A DNA stretch of 62,408 nt from the NCBI GenBank assembly GCA_017551425.1, contig JAFZLQ010000069.1, positions 1-62,408 of the forward strand, given 5' to 3'. Under the pieces are notes generated by a model. It was not told where the DNA came from, searched no databases, and saw only the letters and a list, made by a program, of their open reading frames with translations. The position numbers were made by a program, and so were the translations under genes. Origin of the DNA: Bacteroidales bacterium (lineage in GTDB: Bacteria > Bacteroidota > Bacteroidia > Bacteroidales > UBA932). Of the stretch, positions 1 through 9,779 are shown piece by piece; within the stretch, counting starts at the first letter, position 1; every line of letters begins with the position of its first letter.

Positions 1-938
<938 letters not shown>

Positions 939-973
939 AATGATATCAGTGATTAAAGATTTATTCCAATCCA

Positions 974-981
974 CAAATTTA
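974..981 (-). promoter_or_regulatory. Bacteroidota -7 box of pckA
   Basis: Read on the minus strand this is TAAATTTG, a match to TAnnTTTG. It lies 35 nt before the pckA ATG. The upstream -33 element is not clear. Confidence 0.55.
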
Positions 982-993
982 GTCATTTATCAT

Positions 994-1001
994 TATATTT
1001 G
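994..1001 (+). promoter_or_regulatory. -7 box directly before the RsmI-like gene
   Basis: TATATTTG ends 5 nt before the GTG start at 1007. The transcript should therefore begin at or within a few bases of the start codon. This supports GTG 1007 as the start and suggests a leaderless mRNA. Confidence 0.6.
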
Positions 1002-1006
1002 CAATT

Positions 1007-1708
1007 GTGAAAGGAAAACTTTATCTGATTCCCTCGCCGCTGGGCGAGTATGCGCCGTCCGAGGTGCTTCCGGCCCCTGTACTTGCAAAGATTCAGGAGC
1101 TTAAATGCTTTGTAGTGGAGGAGTTACGCACCGCCCGCCGCTTTCTGTCCGCCGCCGGGCTCAAAGGCCGTATTGAAGAGCTCTCCTTTCACACGCTCAA
1201 CGAGCATACCCCGCCGGAGGAGGTCGCCGCCATGGCGCCCCTGTTCGATTCCGGCGACGTCGGCCTCATCTCGGAAGCGGGTCTCCCCGCAGTGGCGGAC
1301 CCGGGCGCGGCGCTCGTCGCCCTCTGCCATGAAAAGGGCATAGAGGTCGTGCCGCTGACAGGTCCCTCGTCCCTCATGCTCGCCCTCATGGCCTCAGGGC
1401 TCAACGGCCAGAGCTTCGCCTTCCGGGGTTACCTCCCCGCCAAGACCGACGAGCGCAGGGCGGCCCTCAAAGACGTTGAGCACCTTTCCAAACAGCTGAA
1501 CCAGAGCCAGATATTCATCGAGACGCCGTACCGCAACGACGCCCTGCTATCAGACATGCTCAAATACCTCCAGCCGGGCACCAGGCTCTGCATCGCCGCA
1601 GACATCACCCTTCCGACCAGCTTCATCCGCACCCGTTCGATAGCGCAGTGGCGCCGTGAGAGCGTCACCGTCGGCAAACGGCCCTGCGTATTCATCATCC
1701 TTGCATGA
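1007..1708 (+). CDS. RsmI-like SAM-dependent tetrapyrrole-methylase-family methyltransferase
   Basis: This 233-residue cytoplasmic protein has the TP-methylase fold. The N-terminal KGKLYLIPSPLG segment and the glycine-rich SEAGLPAVADPG near residue 88 correspond to the SAM-site signature of RsmI, which 2'-O-methylates C1402 of 16S rRNA. It is shorter than typical RsmI (about 280) and its motif differs from the usual SDAGTP, so it may be the shorter RsmI paralogue common in Bacteroidota with an unknown RNA or small-molecule target. It starts at a GTG placed right behind a -7 box. Its stop overlaps the recQ start (ATGA), so the two genes are translationally coupled. Confidence 0.85.
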   Translation: MKGKLYLIPSPLGEYAPSEVLPAPVLAKIQELKCFVVEELRTARRFLSAAGLKGRIEELSFHTLNEHTPPEEVAAMAPLFDSGDVGLISEAGLPAVADPGAALVALCHEKGIEVVPLTGPSSLMLALMASGLNGQSFAFRGYLPAKTDERRAALKDVEHLSKQLNQSQIFIETPYRNDALLSDMLKYLQPGTRLCIAADITLPTSFIRTRSIAQWRRESVTVGKRPCVFIILA

Positions 1709-3570
1709 CGGCCCTGGAGACACTCAAGCGCTGGTGGGGCTACGACAGCTTCCGCCCCATGCAGGAGGATATTATCGGCTCCGTCCTGCAGGGGCGCGAC
1801 ACCCTTGCCATCCTGCCCACCGGCGGCGGCAAGTCGGTGTGTTTCCAGGTTCCCGCAATGATGAGCGACGGCCTGTCGCTGGTAATCACCCCGCTCATCG
1901 CCCTCATGCGCGACCAGGTGCAGAACCTCGGCAAGCGGGGCATCAAAGCCATCGCAATCCATGCCGGAATGTCCCGGCGCGAGGTTGATCTGGCCCTGAA
2001 CAACGCCGCCTACGGGGACTGCAAGTTCCTGTATGTGTCTCCGGAAAGGCTCGGTACGCAGCTCTTCCAGTCCTACGTCAGCGTGCTGAATATCAACTAT
2101 CTGGTGGTTGACGAGGCGCACTGCATATCGCAGTGGGGATACGATTTCAGGCCGGATTACCTGCAGATAGGCGCGCTGCGCTCACAGGTGACGGCCCCGG
2201 TGATCGCCCTGACCGCCACCGCCACGCCTACGGTCGCGGAAGACATCGTCAGGCGCCTTTCCCCGGATCCGGAAAAGCCCTCTTTCAACGTCATAAAGGC
2301 TCCGTTCGAGCGCCCCAACCTGTCGTACATAGTTCGCGAATGCCAGGACAAATCGGGGCAGCTGCTGGACATCTGCAGGGGCGTCGCCGGCAGCGGCATC
2401 GTGTACCTCCGCAACCGACGCAGGTGCGAGGAAGTGGCCGATCTCCTGCGCTCCGAGGGAGTCAGCGCATCGTTCTACCACGCAGGGCTTGGCCCGCTCG
2501 CCCGCACCGAGAGGCAGGAGGCATGGAAGAAGGGGGAAATCCGCGTGATGGTGTGCACCAACGCATTCGGAATGGGCATAGACAAGCCCGACGTACGCTT
2601 CGTGGTGCACTGGGAGCCGTCCGACAGCATCGAATCCTATTTCCAGGAAGCGGGACGGGCCGGACGCAACGGACTGCGTTCGTACGCCGTCATGCTGTGG
2701 AACGCCAACGACATAGCCCGTCTGCACCAGCTGCACGACGCCGCCTTTCCCACTCTTGCCACCATAGACGACATCTACCAGAAGCTGCACATATTCAACG
2801 GAATCATATACGAGACGGGCGAGTCGCGCACGCTCAGGTTCGATACCGAGGCCTTCTGCAAGCAGTACGGGCTCCGGCCGGCCACGGTCCATTACGCCCT
2901 CCGCTACCTGGAGCAATCGGGCCATATCTCTTATGCCGAGGACGCCGAGTTCCCCACCCGCGTACGCATCGCCATCCCACGTAACGAGCTGTACGACGCA
3001 GACTTGCGCGAGCCGCAGATGGTTCCCCTGCTGGAGTCTCTCATGCGCGGATACCCCGGGATCATGTCCTATTCGGTGCCGGTCGATGAAGAACGCCTGG
3101 CCCGCGAATGCGACGCCACCGTTCCATGGCTGCACCAGCTTCTGTATCAGCTGTCGCTGGACCGCATCATCAACTACATACCCGCGGACCGCAGCTCCCT
3201 GGTGTACCTGCACCACGACCGTCTCACACCCGGCAACATCGACCTCCAGCCCCAGCGCTACGCCCTCCTGCAGAAGCTTGACGCAGACAGGATAGACGCC
3301 ATGGAAGCATATCTTACAGACGACGAGGTATGCCGCTCAAGGCAGCTGCTGGCCTATTTCGGGCAGACGGAGACCTCAGACTGCGGCGGCTGCGACGTCT
3401 GCCGCGCCCGCAGTTCCGGTGAGCGCACCCGCACCCTGCTCAAACGTTACATGGCGGAGCATCCCGGCTACAGCCTGGCGGACATCACCGCCTGGTGCCG
3501 CGACCCCCGCAACGGCCTGGCTCCCGACGCACTGGAGGTCCTGAGAAAGATGATTGACGAAGGAGAGTGA
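1705..3570 (+). CDS. recQ: RecQ-family ATP-dependent DNA helicase with rearranged C-terminal half
   Basis: This 621-residue 3'-5' DNA helicase of recombination and repair has motif I TGGGKS near residue 39, DEAH at residues 136-139, and the arginine-finger helicase end QEAGRAGRNG. A RecQ zinc module follows, with Cys543, Cys560, Cys563 and Cys566. The 17-3-3 spacing equals that of E. coli RecQ, but the module is about 160 residues further downstream. The winged-helix-like segment (about 350-520) therefore precedes the zinc module, and no recognisable HRDC domain follows; only about 50 residues remain after the last cysteine. The start overlaps the upstream methylase gene. The stop is followed after 2 nt by a tandem-repeat element. 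Confidence 0.93.
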   Translation: MTALETLKRWWGYDSFRPMQEDIIGSVLQGRDTLAILPTGGGKSVCFQVPAMMSDGLSLVITPLIALMRDQVQNLGKRGIKAIAIHAGMSRREVDLALNNAAYGDCKFLYVSPERLGTQLFQSYVSVLNINYLVVDEAHCISQWGYDFRPDYLQIGALRSQVTAPVIALTATATPTVAEDIVRRLSPDPEKPSFNVIKAPFERPNLSYIVRECQDKSGQLLDICRGVAGSGIVYLRNRRRCEEVADLLRSEGVSASFYHAGLGPLARTERQEAWKKGEIRVMVCTNAFGMGIDKPDVRFVVHWEPSDSIESYFQEAGRAGRNGLRSYAVMLWNANDIARLHQLHDAAFPTLATIDDIYQKLHIFNGIIYETGESRTLRFDTEAFCKQYGLRPATVHYALRYLEQSGHISYAEDAEFPTRVRIAIPRNELYDADLREPQMVPLLESLMRGYPGIMSYSVPVDEERLARECDATVPWLHQLLYQLSLDRIINYIPADRSSLVYLHHDRLTPGNIDLQPQRYALLQKLDADRIDAMEAYLTDDEVCRSRQLLAYFGQTETSDCGGCDVCRARSSGERTRTLLKRYMAEHPGYSLADITAWCRDPRNGLAPDALEVLRKMIDEGE

Positions 3571-3572
3571 AT

Positions 3573-3849
3573 AGATCCTTCACTTCGTTCAGGATGACAG
3601 AAAGAGGGCAGGATGACAGAAGGGAGGCTGGATGACAAAAGGGATGCTGGATGACAGAAGGGATGCTGGATGACAGAAGGGAGGCAGGATGACAAAAAGA
3701 GGGCAGGATGACAAAAAGAGGGCAGGATGACAAAAGGGAAGCACGATGACAATAGGGAGGCACGATGACAAAAGGGAGGCACGATGACAGAAGGGAGGCA
3801 GGATGCCGCTGTTGTCATTCTGAGGAGGGTGAAACCCGACGAAGAATCT
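3573..3849. repeat. Tandem-repeat element 1 (11 x 19 bp between inverted ends)
   Basis: Most of the 307 nt between recQ and rmuC is this element. It opens 2 nt after the recQ stop with AGATCCTTCACTTCGTTC. Eleven 19-bp units of the type aGGATGACAgAAgGGaGGc fill 3591-3799. It closes with TGTCATTCTGAG...GACGAAGAATCT. The two ends (AGATCCTTC and GAAGAATCT) are inverted copies. Any open frames here are products of the repeat. The ending is a type of GTCATTCTGAG...GAAGAATCT repeat that I recognise as common between Bacteroidota genes. Elements at 55434-55566 and 58598-58861 share the architecture. Confidence 0.9.
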
Positions 3850-3877
3850 AATTGAAGCAGTCAGAGTCTGCGCAGCG

Positions 3878-5173
3878 TTATTCCTCTATCAGCGGCGCGG
3901 GGGCGGGAAGGTCCCGCTTGGAAGGCTTGACGCCGCGGGATGCGACATCGAGGGCGGCGCGCACAATGCTCTGGCGCCCGTCCACGAGCCGCGACGTGTT
4001 GGCCTTGAAATCCTCCAGCACATCCTCCAGGGACTTCTGGACCTTGGCGTTGTCTTCGCAGAAAAGGGCGACGCGGTCCACCATTCGCTGGGCGGCCTCC
4101 ACTATCTCGGCCACGTTCTCCATCTGCTCCTTCTGCACCCAGGCGGTGCGGATGAGGCGCAGGAAAGGAATGAGAGTCTCCTCCGTGGTGATGAGGACGT
4201 TCTGGGCGAAAGCCTTGGCAAAGAGCTCCGGATCGCTCTGCTTGGCCAGCTGGTAAGCGCCGTAATTGGGGATGAACATTATGACGTAGTCGAGCGTCTT
4301 GCGCGACTTGACGAACTTCTGGTACTCCTTGCCGGTAAGTTCGCGGACATGGTTCACCACGGACTCCAGGTTGCGGCGTGCGGCGTCTGCGCGGGCCTCG
4401 TCGGTCTCTGCCGCAAAGTAATCGGAAAGCGCGCTCAGGGACACTTTGGAGTCGATCAGAACGTCTGTATTGTCCGGGAAATGGAGGGCGAAATCAGGGC
4501 GCAGGCGCTTGCCGGTCTCTTCGTTAATCAAAAGCTGGCCGTCTTTGTCGCGCAGCCAGAACTCCGTGTCGTAATCGTGCCCGGGGCGCAGTCCCTCGGC
4601 CTTGAGTATGTTCTCCAGTACCGTCTCCCCGAAGATTCCCTGCATCTTGTTGCCGCCCTTGAGGGCTTTGGCAAGGTTCTCCGCCTGAGAGCCTATCGAC
4701 TCGGTCTGCAGGCGCAGGTTCTTTACAGTCTCTTCGAACTGGGTCTTGATGGAGGCGCTGTCTTCCGTATGGGCCTTCTTCTGGGCGTCGAAGGCGAGCT
4801 TCATCTCGCGTATGTCCTTGTCCAGCCCGCCGGTCACGGTCTTGAGGGTCTCTGCAGCCTCTTTCTTGAGGGCTTCCTCCCGTGCCTTCAGGGCCTTCTC
4901 GTTCTCCAGCGCAAGGGCTGTCCTGGCGGCGGCTATGGCCTCCTGCTGGCCGGTCTTCAGCTCTTCCATCGCCTTGGCGTGCTGCTCCCGCTCGCTGTCG
5001 AGCAGGGCCCGGGCCGTGCCGGCCTCGGCCTCACGCCTGATAATCTCGGCATCCCTGGCGGCCAGCTGCGAGGCAAACCGCGCCTTTGCCGCCGAAGACG
5101 TCAATATCCAGACAATCACTATCGCCACGAGAACGACAGCCGCGATCAAAACCGTAATCAGTACAGAATTCAT
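3878..5173 (-). CDS. rmuC: RmuC-family DNA recombination protein
   Basis: The protein has 431 residues. A single N-terminal membrane helix (residues about 5-27) is followed by a long alanine/glutamate-rich coiled coil (about 30-160) and the conserved RmuC nuclease-like domain (about 165-400, including FGETVLENILKAEGL, LRPDFALHFPD and VLIDSKVSL). RmuC limits recombination at inverted repeats in E. coli; its biochemical activity is inferred from its PD-(D/E)XK-like fold. The ATG lies 6 nt behind a TATATTTG box. It is interesting that a protein linked to inverted-repeat stability lies beside repeat element 1, though this may be chance. Confidence 0.93.
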   Translation of the reverse strand: MNSVLITVLIAAVVLVAIVIVWILTSSAAKARFASQLAARDAEIIRREAEAGTARALLDSEREQHAKAMEELKTGQQEAIAAARTALALENEKALKAREEALKKEAAETLKTVTGGLDKDIREMKLAFDAQKKAHTEDSASIKTQFEETVKNLRLQTESIGSQAENLAKALKGGNKMQGIFGETVLENILKAEGLRPGHDYDTEFWLRDKDGQLLINEETGKRLRPDFALHFPDNTDVLIDSKVSLSALSDYFAAETDEARADAARRNLESVVNHVRELTGKEYQKFVKSRKTLDYVIMFIPNYGAYQLAKQSDPELFAKAFAQNVLITTEETLIPFLRLIRTAWVQKEQMENVAEIVEAAQRMVDRVALFCEDNAKVQKSLEDVLEDFKANTSRLVDGRQSIVRAALDVASRGVKPSKRDLPAPAPLIEE

Positions 5174-5179
5174 GGTTTA

Positions 5180-5187
5180 CAAATATA
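5180..5187 (-). promoter_or_regulatory. -7 box of rmuC, 6 nt from the start codon
   Basis: TATATTTG on the minus strand ends 6 nt before the rmuC ATG, implying a leaderless or nearly leaderless transcript. Its upstream side merges with the T-tract of the preceding operon's terminator. Confidence 0.6.
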
Positions 5188-5247
5188 CAAAAAAATAAGA
5201 TACTGAAGCGTCAGGGCCATCTGCGCCCCTGAAGCAGCAGTATCTTA
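5188..5247 (-). terminator. Rho-independent terminator of the GH109 operon
   Basis: On the minus strand a two-part hairpin pairs TAAGATACTG (5196-5205) with CAGTATCTTA (5238-5247). An inner TCAGGG/CCCTGA pair sits at 5211-5216 and 5227-5232. A run of seven T residues (complement of 5189-5195) follows. It lies 18 nt past the GH109 stop. Confidence 0.8.
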
Positions 5248-5264
5248 TTATTCTGCTTTAAAAG

Positions 5265-6662
5265 CTATTCAGCCATCGCGAAGCTGAGTCCGTCAACCTT
5301 GTTCCACTCGCCGCGGGTGAAGTCGGGCATCACGACGGGCATGGAGCCATGGTTGATGGAAACCTCGGTAAGCTCTACGAGGGAGCTCCACTCGGCAGCG
5401 TCATAAACGTCCTGGTCGAGGGGAAGTCCATGGTGGAGGCAATAGACGAGACGGTAGTCCATGATGAAGTCCATGCCGCCGTGGCCGCCAACCGTACGGG
5501 CCTTCTCCGCCAGACCGCCTTCCTTGGTGATGGGGTGCTGGTACTCGGCCATGAGGGCGTCGCGTGCGGCATCGCTCATGTATTCCTCAGCGTCGAGGTT
5601 GTCGTATGCAACATCCTTGAGGGTGGCGCCGCCGAGGGCGAGTCCCTCGTTGGGATACTTGTTGGCGAAGCCCTCGGTACCGGAAACCTGATACATACGG
5701 CTGTAAGGCCTGGGGGTCACTACGCAGTGCTCCACGAGGATGGTCTTGCCGTTGCGGGTGCGGATAAGGGTGGAGGTGTTGTCTCCGTTGGCATACTTGT
5801 ATGCGCCGGCGCCGTAACGTTTGTCGCAGGTCTCCTGGCCCTTGAAGGCGTCGGTGTCCATGGACACGAGAACATCCATCTTGTCTCCGCGGTGGATGTT
5901 GAGATCCTGGCAGACGGGGCCGATACCGTGGGTGGGATAGACGTCGCCGTGATGGGCGCGGTTATAGGTCATACGCCAGTCGCCCTGGTATGCGTCCCAG
6001 TAAGGATCCAGGTTGTGGCAGTAGGAGCCCTCGACGTGATAAACCTCGCCGAAGAGGCCCTGCTGGATCATGTTGAGGCAGGTGAGCTCGAAGAAGTCGT
6101 AGCAGCAGTTCTCGAGCATCATGCAGTGCTTGCGGGTGCGCTCGGAGGTGTTGACGAGGTCCCAGCACTCCTTGATGCTGGTGGCTGCGGGCACCTCGAT
6201 GGCTACGTGCTTGCCATGCTCCATGGCATACACTGCGATGGGGGTGTGAAGCTGCCAGGGCACTGCAAGGTAAACGAGGTCGATGTCGGGATTCTCGCAC
6301 ATCTCCTTGTAGCCTTCCTCGCCCCAGTAACCGGTGGCGCGGGGACGTCCGTGCTCCTCGAGTATCTTCTGGGCGCTTTCCACCCTGTCTTCGTAGAGGT
6401 CGCAGAGACCGACGATGGTGGCGTCGTCGATGTAGCAGAAACGGTGTACGGCACCGGGGCCGCGCATGCCGAGGCCAACGAAGCCGACGCGTACGTTCTC
6501 GATAGGGTCACAGGCAAAGCCGAGCATGGACTGCTGGTCTGCCGGGCGGGGAGGAGTGTTGTACACTATTTTGCCATCCTTCACGGCATAACCGTAAGGA
6601 TCCTGTGATGTGCAGGAGAAGGCCAGGGCGGCCACGGCAAGGATAAACAGGAATCTCTTCAT
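5265..6662 (-). CDS. GH109-type alpha-N-acetylgalactosaminidase lipoprotein (Gfo/Idh/MocA fold)
   Basis: This 465-residue lipoprotein has signal MKRFLFILAVAALAFSC, with the lipobox Cys at residue 17. A Rossmann dinucleotide-binding domain follows (VRVGFVGLGMRGPG near residue 58). It has the GH109 hallmarks GGHGGMDF and LEHCVVTPRPYSRMY, and an EVPAA motif. GH109 enzymes use tightly bound NAD+ to cleave terminal alpha-GalNAc by an oxidation-elimination route, as on blood-group A and mucin O-glycans. It is the last gene of a four-gene minus-strand operon with a PfkB kinase, a GH36-type enzyme and a tyrosine phosphatase. The opposite operon carries GalNAc-pathway genes, which fits release of GalNAc. 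Other Gfo/Idh enzymes are possible, but the motif set favours GH109. Confidence 0.9.
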   Translation of the reverse strand: MKRFLFILAVAALAFSCTSQDPYGYAVKDGKIVYNTPPRPADQQSMLGFACDPIENVRVGFVGLGMRGPGAVHRFCYIDDATIVGLCDLYEDRVESAQKILEEHGRPRATGYWGEEGYKEMCENPDIDLVYLAVPWQLHTPIAVYAMEHGKHVAIEVPAATSIKECWDLVNTSERTRKHCMMLENCCYDFFELTCLNMIQQGLFGEVYHVEGSYCHNLDPYWDAYQGDWRMTYNRAHHGDVYPTHGIGPVCQDLNIHRGDKMDVLVSMDTDAFKGQETCDKRYGAGAYKYANGDNTSTLIRTRNGKTILVEHCVVTPRPYSRMYQVSGTEGFANKYPNEGLALGGATLKDVAYDNLDAEEYMSDAARDALMAEYQHPITKEGGLAEKARTVGGHGGMDFIMDYRLVYCLHHGLPLDQDVYDAAEWSSLVELTEVSINHGSMPVVMPDFTRGEWNKVDGLSFAMAE

Positions 6663-6681
6663 ATTATGTGGTTGTTATTGG

Positions 6682-7944
6682 TTATTCGAGCATCATGCTG
6701 CGGAAATCGTCTATATCCTTCTGGCTTACGCCAGCAACGGTAAGGAGATACTTCTCTACGCCCTGGGCGAAGGTGCCTTCCGTGCCGGCCATTCCCCAGA
6801 AATAAGGGGCGACCTCGCTGTAAACCCATTTGTCGCGGGTGTTCCTGAAGATGCAGTCGGGGTTCTCGGGAAGCTCGGAGCTGGAGACGCTGTATCCGAG
6901 GGGAGCGAAGTAGGTGACCTCGTATTCCTTTGAGATGTCTCCCTCCCTGACGCCGAGGAGGCCGAGGAGAAGGACTCCGAGGGTGCCTGTACGGTCACGG
7001 CCGAGGGAGCAGTGGAAGTAAACGCCCTTGTCCTGGCGCAGGCTGTTCACTATGAACTCGAAGCACTGCTTGGTGTAGTTGCCGTTCTCGTTGGAATTGG
7101 TGAGCATGTAGATACCGCCCTGCTCGATGCCGGGAGCGCAGAAATCGAGCCCGGAGACAGCAGGTTTGGAAAGCCTGTCGCTGTTGCGGAGGTCAAGCTC
7201 GGCGCCGATACCCTGCGCTATGGCTTCCACGCCGCCCTTCTTGGCGATTTCCTCCATACGTCCGCCGCGATAGATCTTGCGGTACTTGACAGTCTTGCCG
7301 TCGAGGGTCTTCCAGCCGCCGAGGTCGCGTCCGTTGCGGCAGGCGGTGGTGAAGAACACCTGGTGGAGATGCCCGGTGGTGCTGAAGCTTCCCTGGGTGA
7401 ACACCTTGCCGCCTTCGTTTGCGGTAACCTTCCAGGTGTACTTGGAATTGGGCACCAGGTTGGTGATGTCCACATAGGCCTTGCCGGCAGCGACGTCGAT
7501 ATTCTGGCTCCAGCCCCTGTCGTCCGCAAGGGTGAGGGTGAGGGCGCCGGCATCGACATCCGGAGTCCAGCGGATACTGTAGCTCTCAGGCTTGTCGGAA
7601 ACGGGTTTCTTGACCACCTCTCCGTTGGGATCGGGGTTGCCCTCCTCGTCGTACTTGACGTTGTTGAATCCGCCGTAATAGTTCAGGACCTCGGTGTAGG
7701 ACCAGTCCTTATCGGGATAATCGACGAAGGTGAGGAACTTCTCCACGTTGCGGTTGGTGGCAAGAATGGTTTCGCCGTCATAGATCTCGGGAGCCGCTTT
7801 GGCATAGAGGTCATCCTCGGGTTTGGGATCGTCGGGGCCGCTGGGATTGTCGATGGGATCATCGGGATTATCTACCGGGGTTTCAGGGTTGCAGCATACC
7901 AGAAACGGTATGAGCAGCAGGACAGAAAGGAATCTTTTGATCAT
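6682..7944 (-). CDS. Tyrosine-phosphatase-family lipoprotein
   Basis: This 420-residue lipoprotein (lipobox LVCC, Cys near 18) carries an acidic Pro/Asp tether of about 25 residues, then a fibronectin-III-like region (about 95-190). A cysteine-based phosphatase domain follows: KYRKIYRGGRM, GAELDLRN, and the P-loop HCSLGRDRTG near residues 310-319, which fits CX5R. It resembles the bacterial Y_phosphatase3 group, whose members act on phosphotyrosine, lipids or other phosphomonoesters. Its place between two exo-glycosidase genes, 16 nt from GH36 and 19 nt from GH109, suggests a role in stripping phosphate from a glycan or glycoprotein at the envelope. The substrate is unknown. Confidence 0.85.
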   Translation of the reverse strand: MIKRFLSVLLLIPFLVCCNPETPVDNPDDPIDNPSGPDDPKPEDDLYAKAAPEIYDGETILATNRNVEKFLTFVDYPDKDWSYTEVLNYYGGFNNVKYDEEGNPDPNGEVVKKPVSDKPESYSIRWTPDVDAGALTLTLADDRGWSQNIDVAAGKAYVDITNLVPNSKYTWKVTANEGGKVFTQGSFSTTGHLHQVFFTTACRNGRDLGGWKTLDGKTVKYRKIYRGGRMEEIAKKGGVEAIAQGIGAELDLRNSDRLSKPAVSGLDFCAPGIEQGGIYMLTNSNENGNYTKQCFEFIVNSLRQDKGVYFHCSLGRDRTGTLGVLLLGLLGVREGDISKEYEVTYFAPLGYSVSSSELPENPDCIFRNTRDKWVYSEVAPYFWGMAGTEGTFAQGVEKYLLTVAGVSQKDIDDFRSMMLE

Positions 7945-7960
7945 AATGTATTGTAAATGG

Positions 7961-9778
7961 TTATTTGACTTCTATCAGGTAATTGTCCTGGAACACGGGC
8001 GTAATGACGGGATCTGAGCCGTCCACCTCGTAGGTGCGGGGCTCGTCCGCGGTGTACTCTGTAACGGTATAGACGCGTCCTTCCTCAAGACCGCGGAGGG
8101 TGATGGGGGCGCCGTCCCACGACTTGGCGTAGAAGGCATAATACATGGCGCCGTCCTTGGCGATCACGTGGGCCTCTGGCTTGTCGAAGGCGAAATCGTA
8201 CAGGCCGAGATACTCGCCTGTGGAAAGCATCTTGTCCGTATAGATGGGGACCCACTTGCGGAGAAGCTGTTCCTTCTCCGGAGTTAGGAGGCTGCCGCCG
8301 TTCTCTGTGGCGGCGGGATTGGGCTCGGGCCAGGTGAATTTGGTGCCGATAATGCCGCCGACGCCTATCTGGGAGGCGAAATCGAGGCCGCCGTCGCTGA
8401 GCTCGACATGGTCTGCATAATAGGCCAGATCCGGACACATGGCGGCGTAAGCCCTGCGCTTCATGCGTATCTGGGCGCTTGATGTGGGGTCCGACGCGAC
8501 CGCCTGGTTGATGTAGGGCAGCCAGAAGAAGTTGACCGCGCAGCCGCAGGGGCATACCTGCACCACGGCGCCCGGCTTGTCCGCAGCCGCACGCTCGGCG
8601 ACCCCCTTGAAGAATTCTGGGAAGCGCTCGCAGGCCTCCTCGGGATAGGCAAGGCCGCTGGCGGGGTTATAGTCCGGTGACGACATGTTGAGATGCTGGC
8701 CGTCCAGCTTGAAGCCGTCGAAGTTCCAGTCCACGAGGAAACGGTCCACCAGGCCGAGGGTGTAGTCCATGGTGCCCTTGTTGACCGGCGACAGGTACCA
8801 GCTGTCCCACCAGCTGATGTCTTCGTGCGTGCCGTCCTTCTGCACCAGCAGCAGCTCGGGGTGCTCTGCGGCAAGGCGGCTCTCGGGATCCGCAGCCAGA
8901 GGGGCCCACCAGAGCTTGGCGAGCAGGCCGGCGTCGTGAATGGCGTCCGTCATGCGGCGCATGCCGTCGGGGCCGATGCGGTCGTTGGCGTCCCAGTCGC
9001 CCTCGCAGAGCTGATAGCCGTCGTCGACATCAACCCACTTGAATCCGAGTTCCACCACTTTGGGCAGTGTGCCTATGACTTCATCCACCGTGAACATGCG
9101 CTCGTAGCCCCAGGCGCACCAGACGGGCTCGAAGGCCTGTGCGGGCGACACCGGCGGCTGGAAAACGCCTATCTCCTGCATGTACTGAGAGAACTCGCGA
9201 AGGGGGTTGAAGAAATCTCCGGTACTCTCCATCACGAACTGCCTGTAAGAACGGAGGGTGTCTCCGGGCTGAAGTTCAACGGGCTCGGGGAAATCCTGCC
9301 TGATGCAGGCGCGCGTACGACCAGCCTTGCGCCAGACGGGCATGGATGCAAGCCGCAGCACGGGCTCCACGAGGCCCACGCTGATGTTCTCGTCCGGACT
9401 CCAGAGGCATACCATGGGGATGCCGCCGCCGTAGTCGGAATCGTTCATTCCCAGGTAGTTACGCTGATAGAACCCGTTCTTTACGGGGAACGCCCAGTCT
9501 TTGCGCCAGGCGCTGGACGTAGGCTGGAATGTCCAGACCTCGGGGGCCTCTATCTGGATGAAAGAAGTTTCTATGGCGTCCAGCCTGACGGGGGCGGAGC
9601 CGTTGTTGACGAACGCTATGCTCCTCAGCGTCATGCCGGGGAGGGACCCCGGATGGCAGTCTTCCGTTATGACCTCAAGGCCGCCCACCGGCCTGCCGCC
9701 CAGGAGGGCGCGGTCTGACGGGAGCTGCGAACATGCGGCCAGCAGGAAGAGGAGGGATATGGGAAAAAGGCGTTTCAT
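7961..9778 (-). CDS. GH36-type alpha-galactosidase / alpha-N-acetylgalactosaminidase lipoprotein
   Basis: This 605-residue lipoprotein has lipobox LLAAC (Cys near 16). An N-terminal beta domain (about 30-215) is followed by a (beta/alpha)8 barrel of clan GH-D type. The barrel shows EPVWCAWGYER, KWVDVDDGYQ, KLWWAPLAA and the nucleophile segment DGFKLDGQ with Asp359; a small C-terminal beta domain ends the protein. Members hydrolyse alpha-galactosides or alpha-GalNAc by a retaining mechanism. The context (GH109, AgaR/AgaS-like genes) makes alpha-GalNAc or alpha-Gal caps on host O-glycans plausible. Its ATG is 1 nt after the stop of the PfkB gene, so the pair is tightly coupled. Confidence 0.85.
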   Translation of the reverse strand: MKRLFPISLLFLLAACSQLPSDRALLGGRPVGGLEVITEDCHPGSLPGMTLRSIAFVNNGSAPVRLDAIETSFIQIEAPEVWTFQPTSSAWRKDWAFPVKNGFYQRNYLGMNDSDYGGGIPMVCLWSPDENISVGLVEPVLRLASMPVWRKAGRTRACIRQDFPEPVELQPGDTLRSYRQFVMESTGDFFNPLREFSQYMQEIGVFQPPVSPAQAFEPVWCAWGYERMFTVDEVIGTLPKVVELGFKWVDVDDGYQLCEGDWDANDRIGPDGMRRMTDAIHDAGLLAKLWWAPLAADPESRLAAEHPELLLVQKDGTHEDISWWDSWYLSPVNKGTMDYTLGLVDRFLVDWNFDGFKLDGQHLNMSSPDYNPASGLAYPEEACERFPEFFKGVAERAAADKPGAVVQVCPCGCAVNFFWLPYINQAVASDPTSSAQIRMKRRAYAAMCPDLAYYADHVELSDGGLDFASQIGVGGIIGTKFTWPEPNPAATENGGSLLTPEKEQLLRKWVPIYTDKMLSTGEYLGLYDFAFDKPEAHVIAKDGAMYYAFYAKSWDGAPITLRGLEEGRVYTVTEYTADEPRTYEVDGSDPVITPVFQDNYLIEVK

Positions 9779-9779
9779 T

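Noticed and set aside
3591..3799. CRISPR-like array behind recQ
   Set aside because: Units follow each other head to tail at 19 bp with no spacers and no cas genes; it is a simple tandem repeat.
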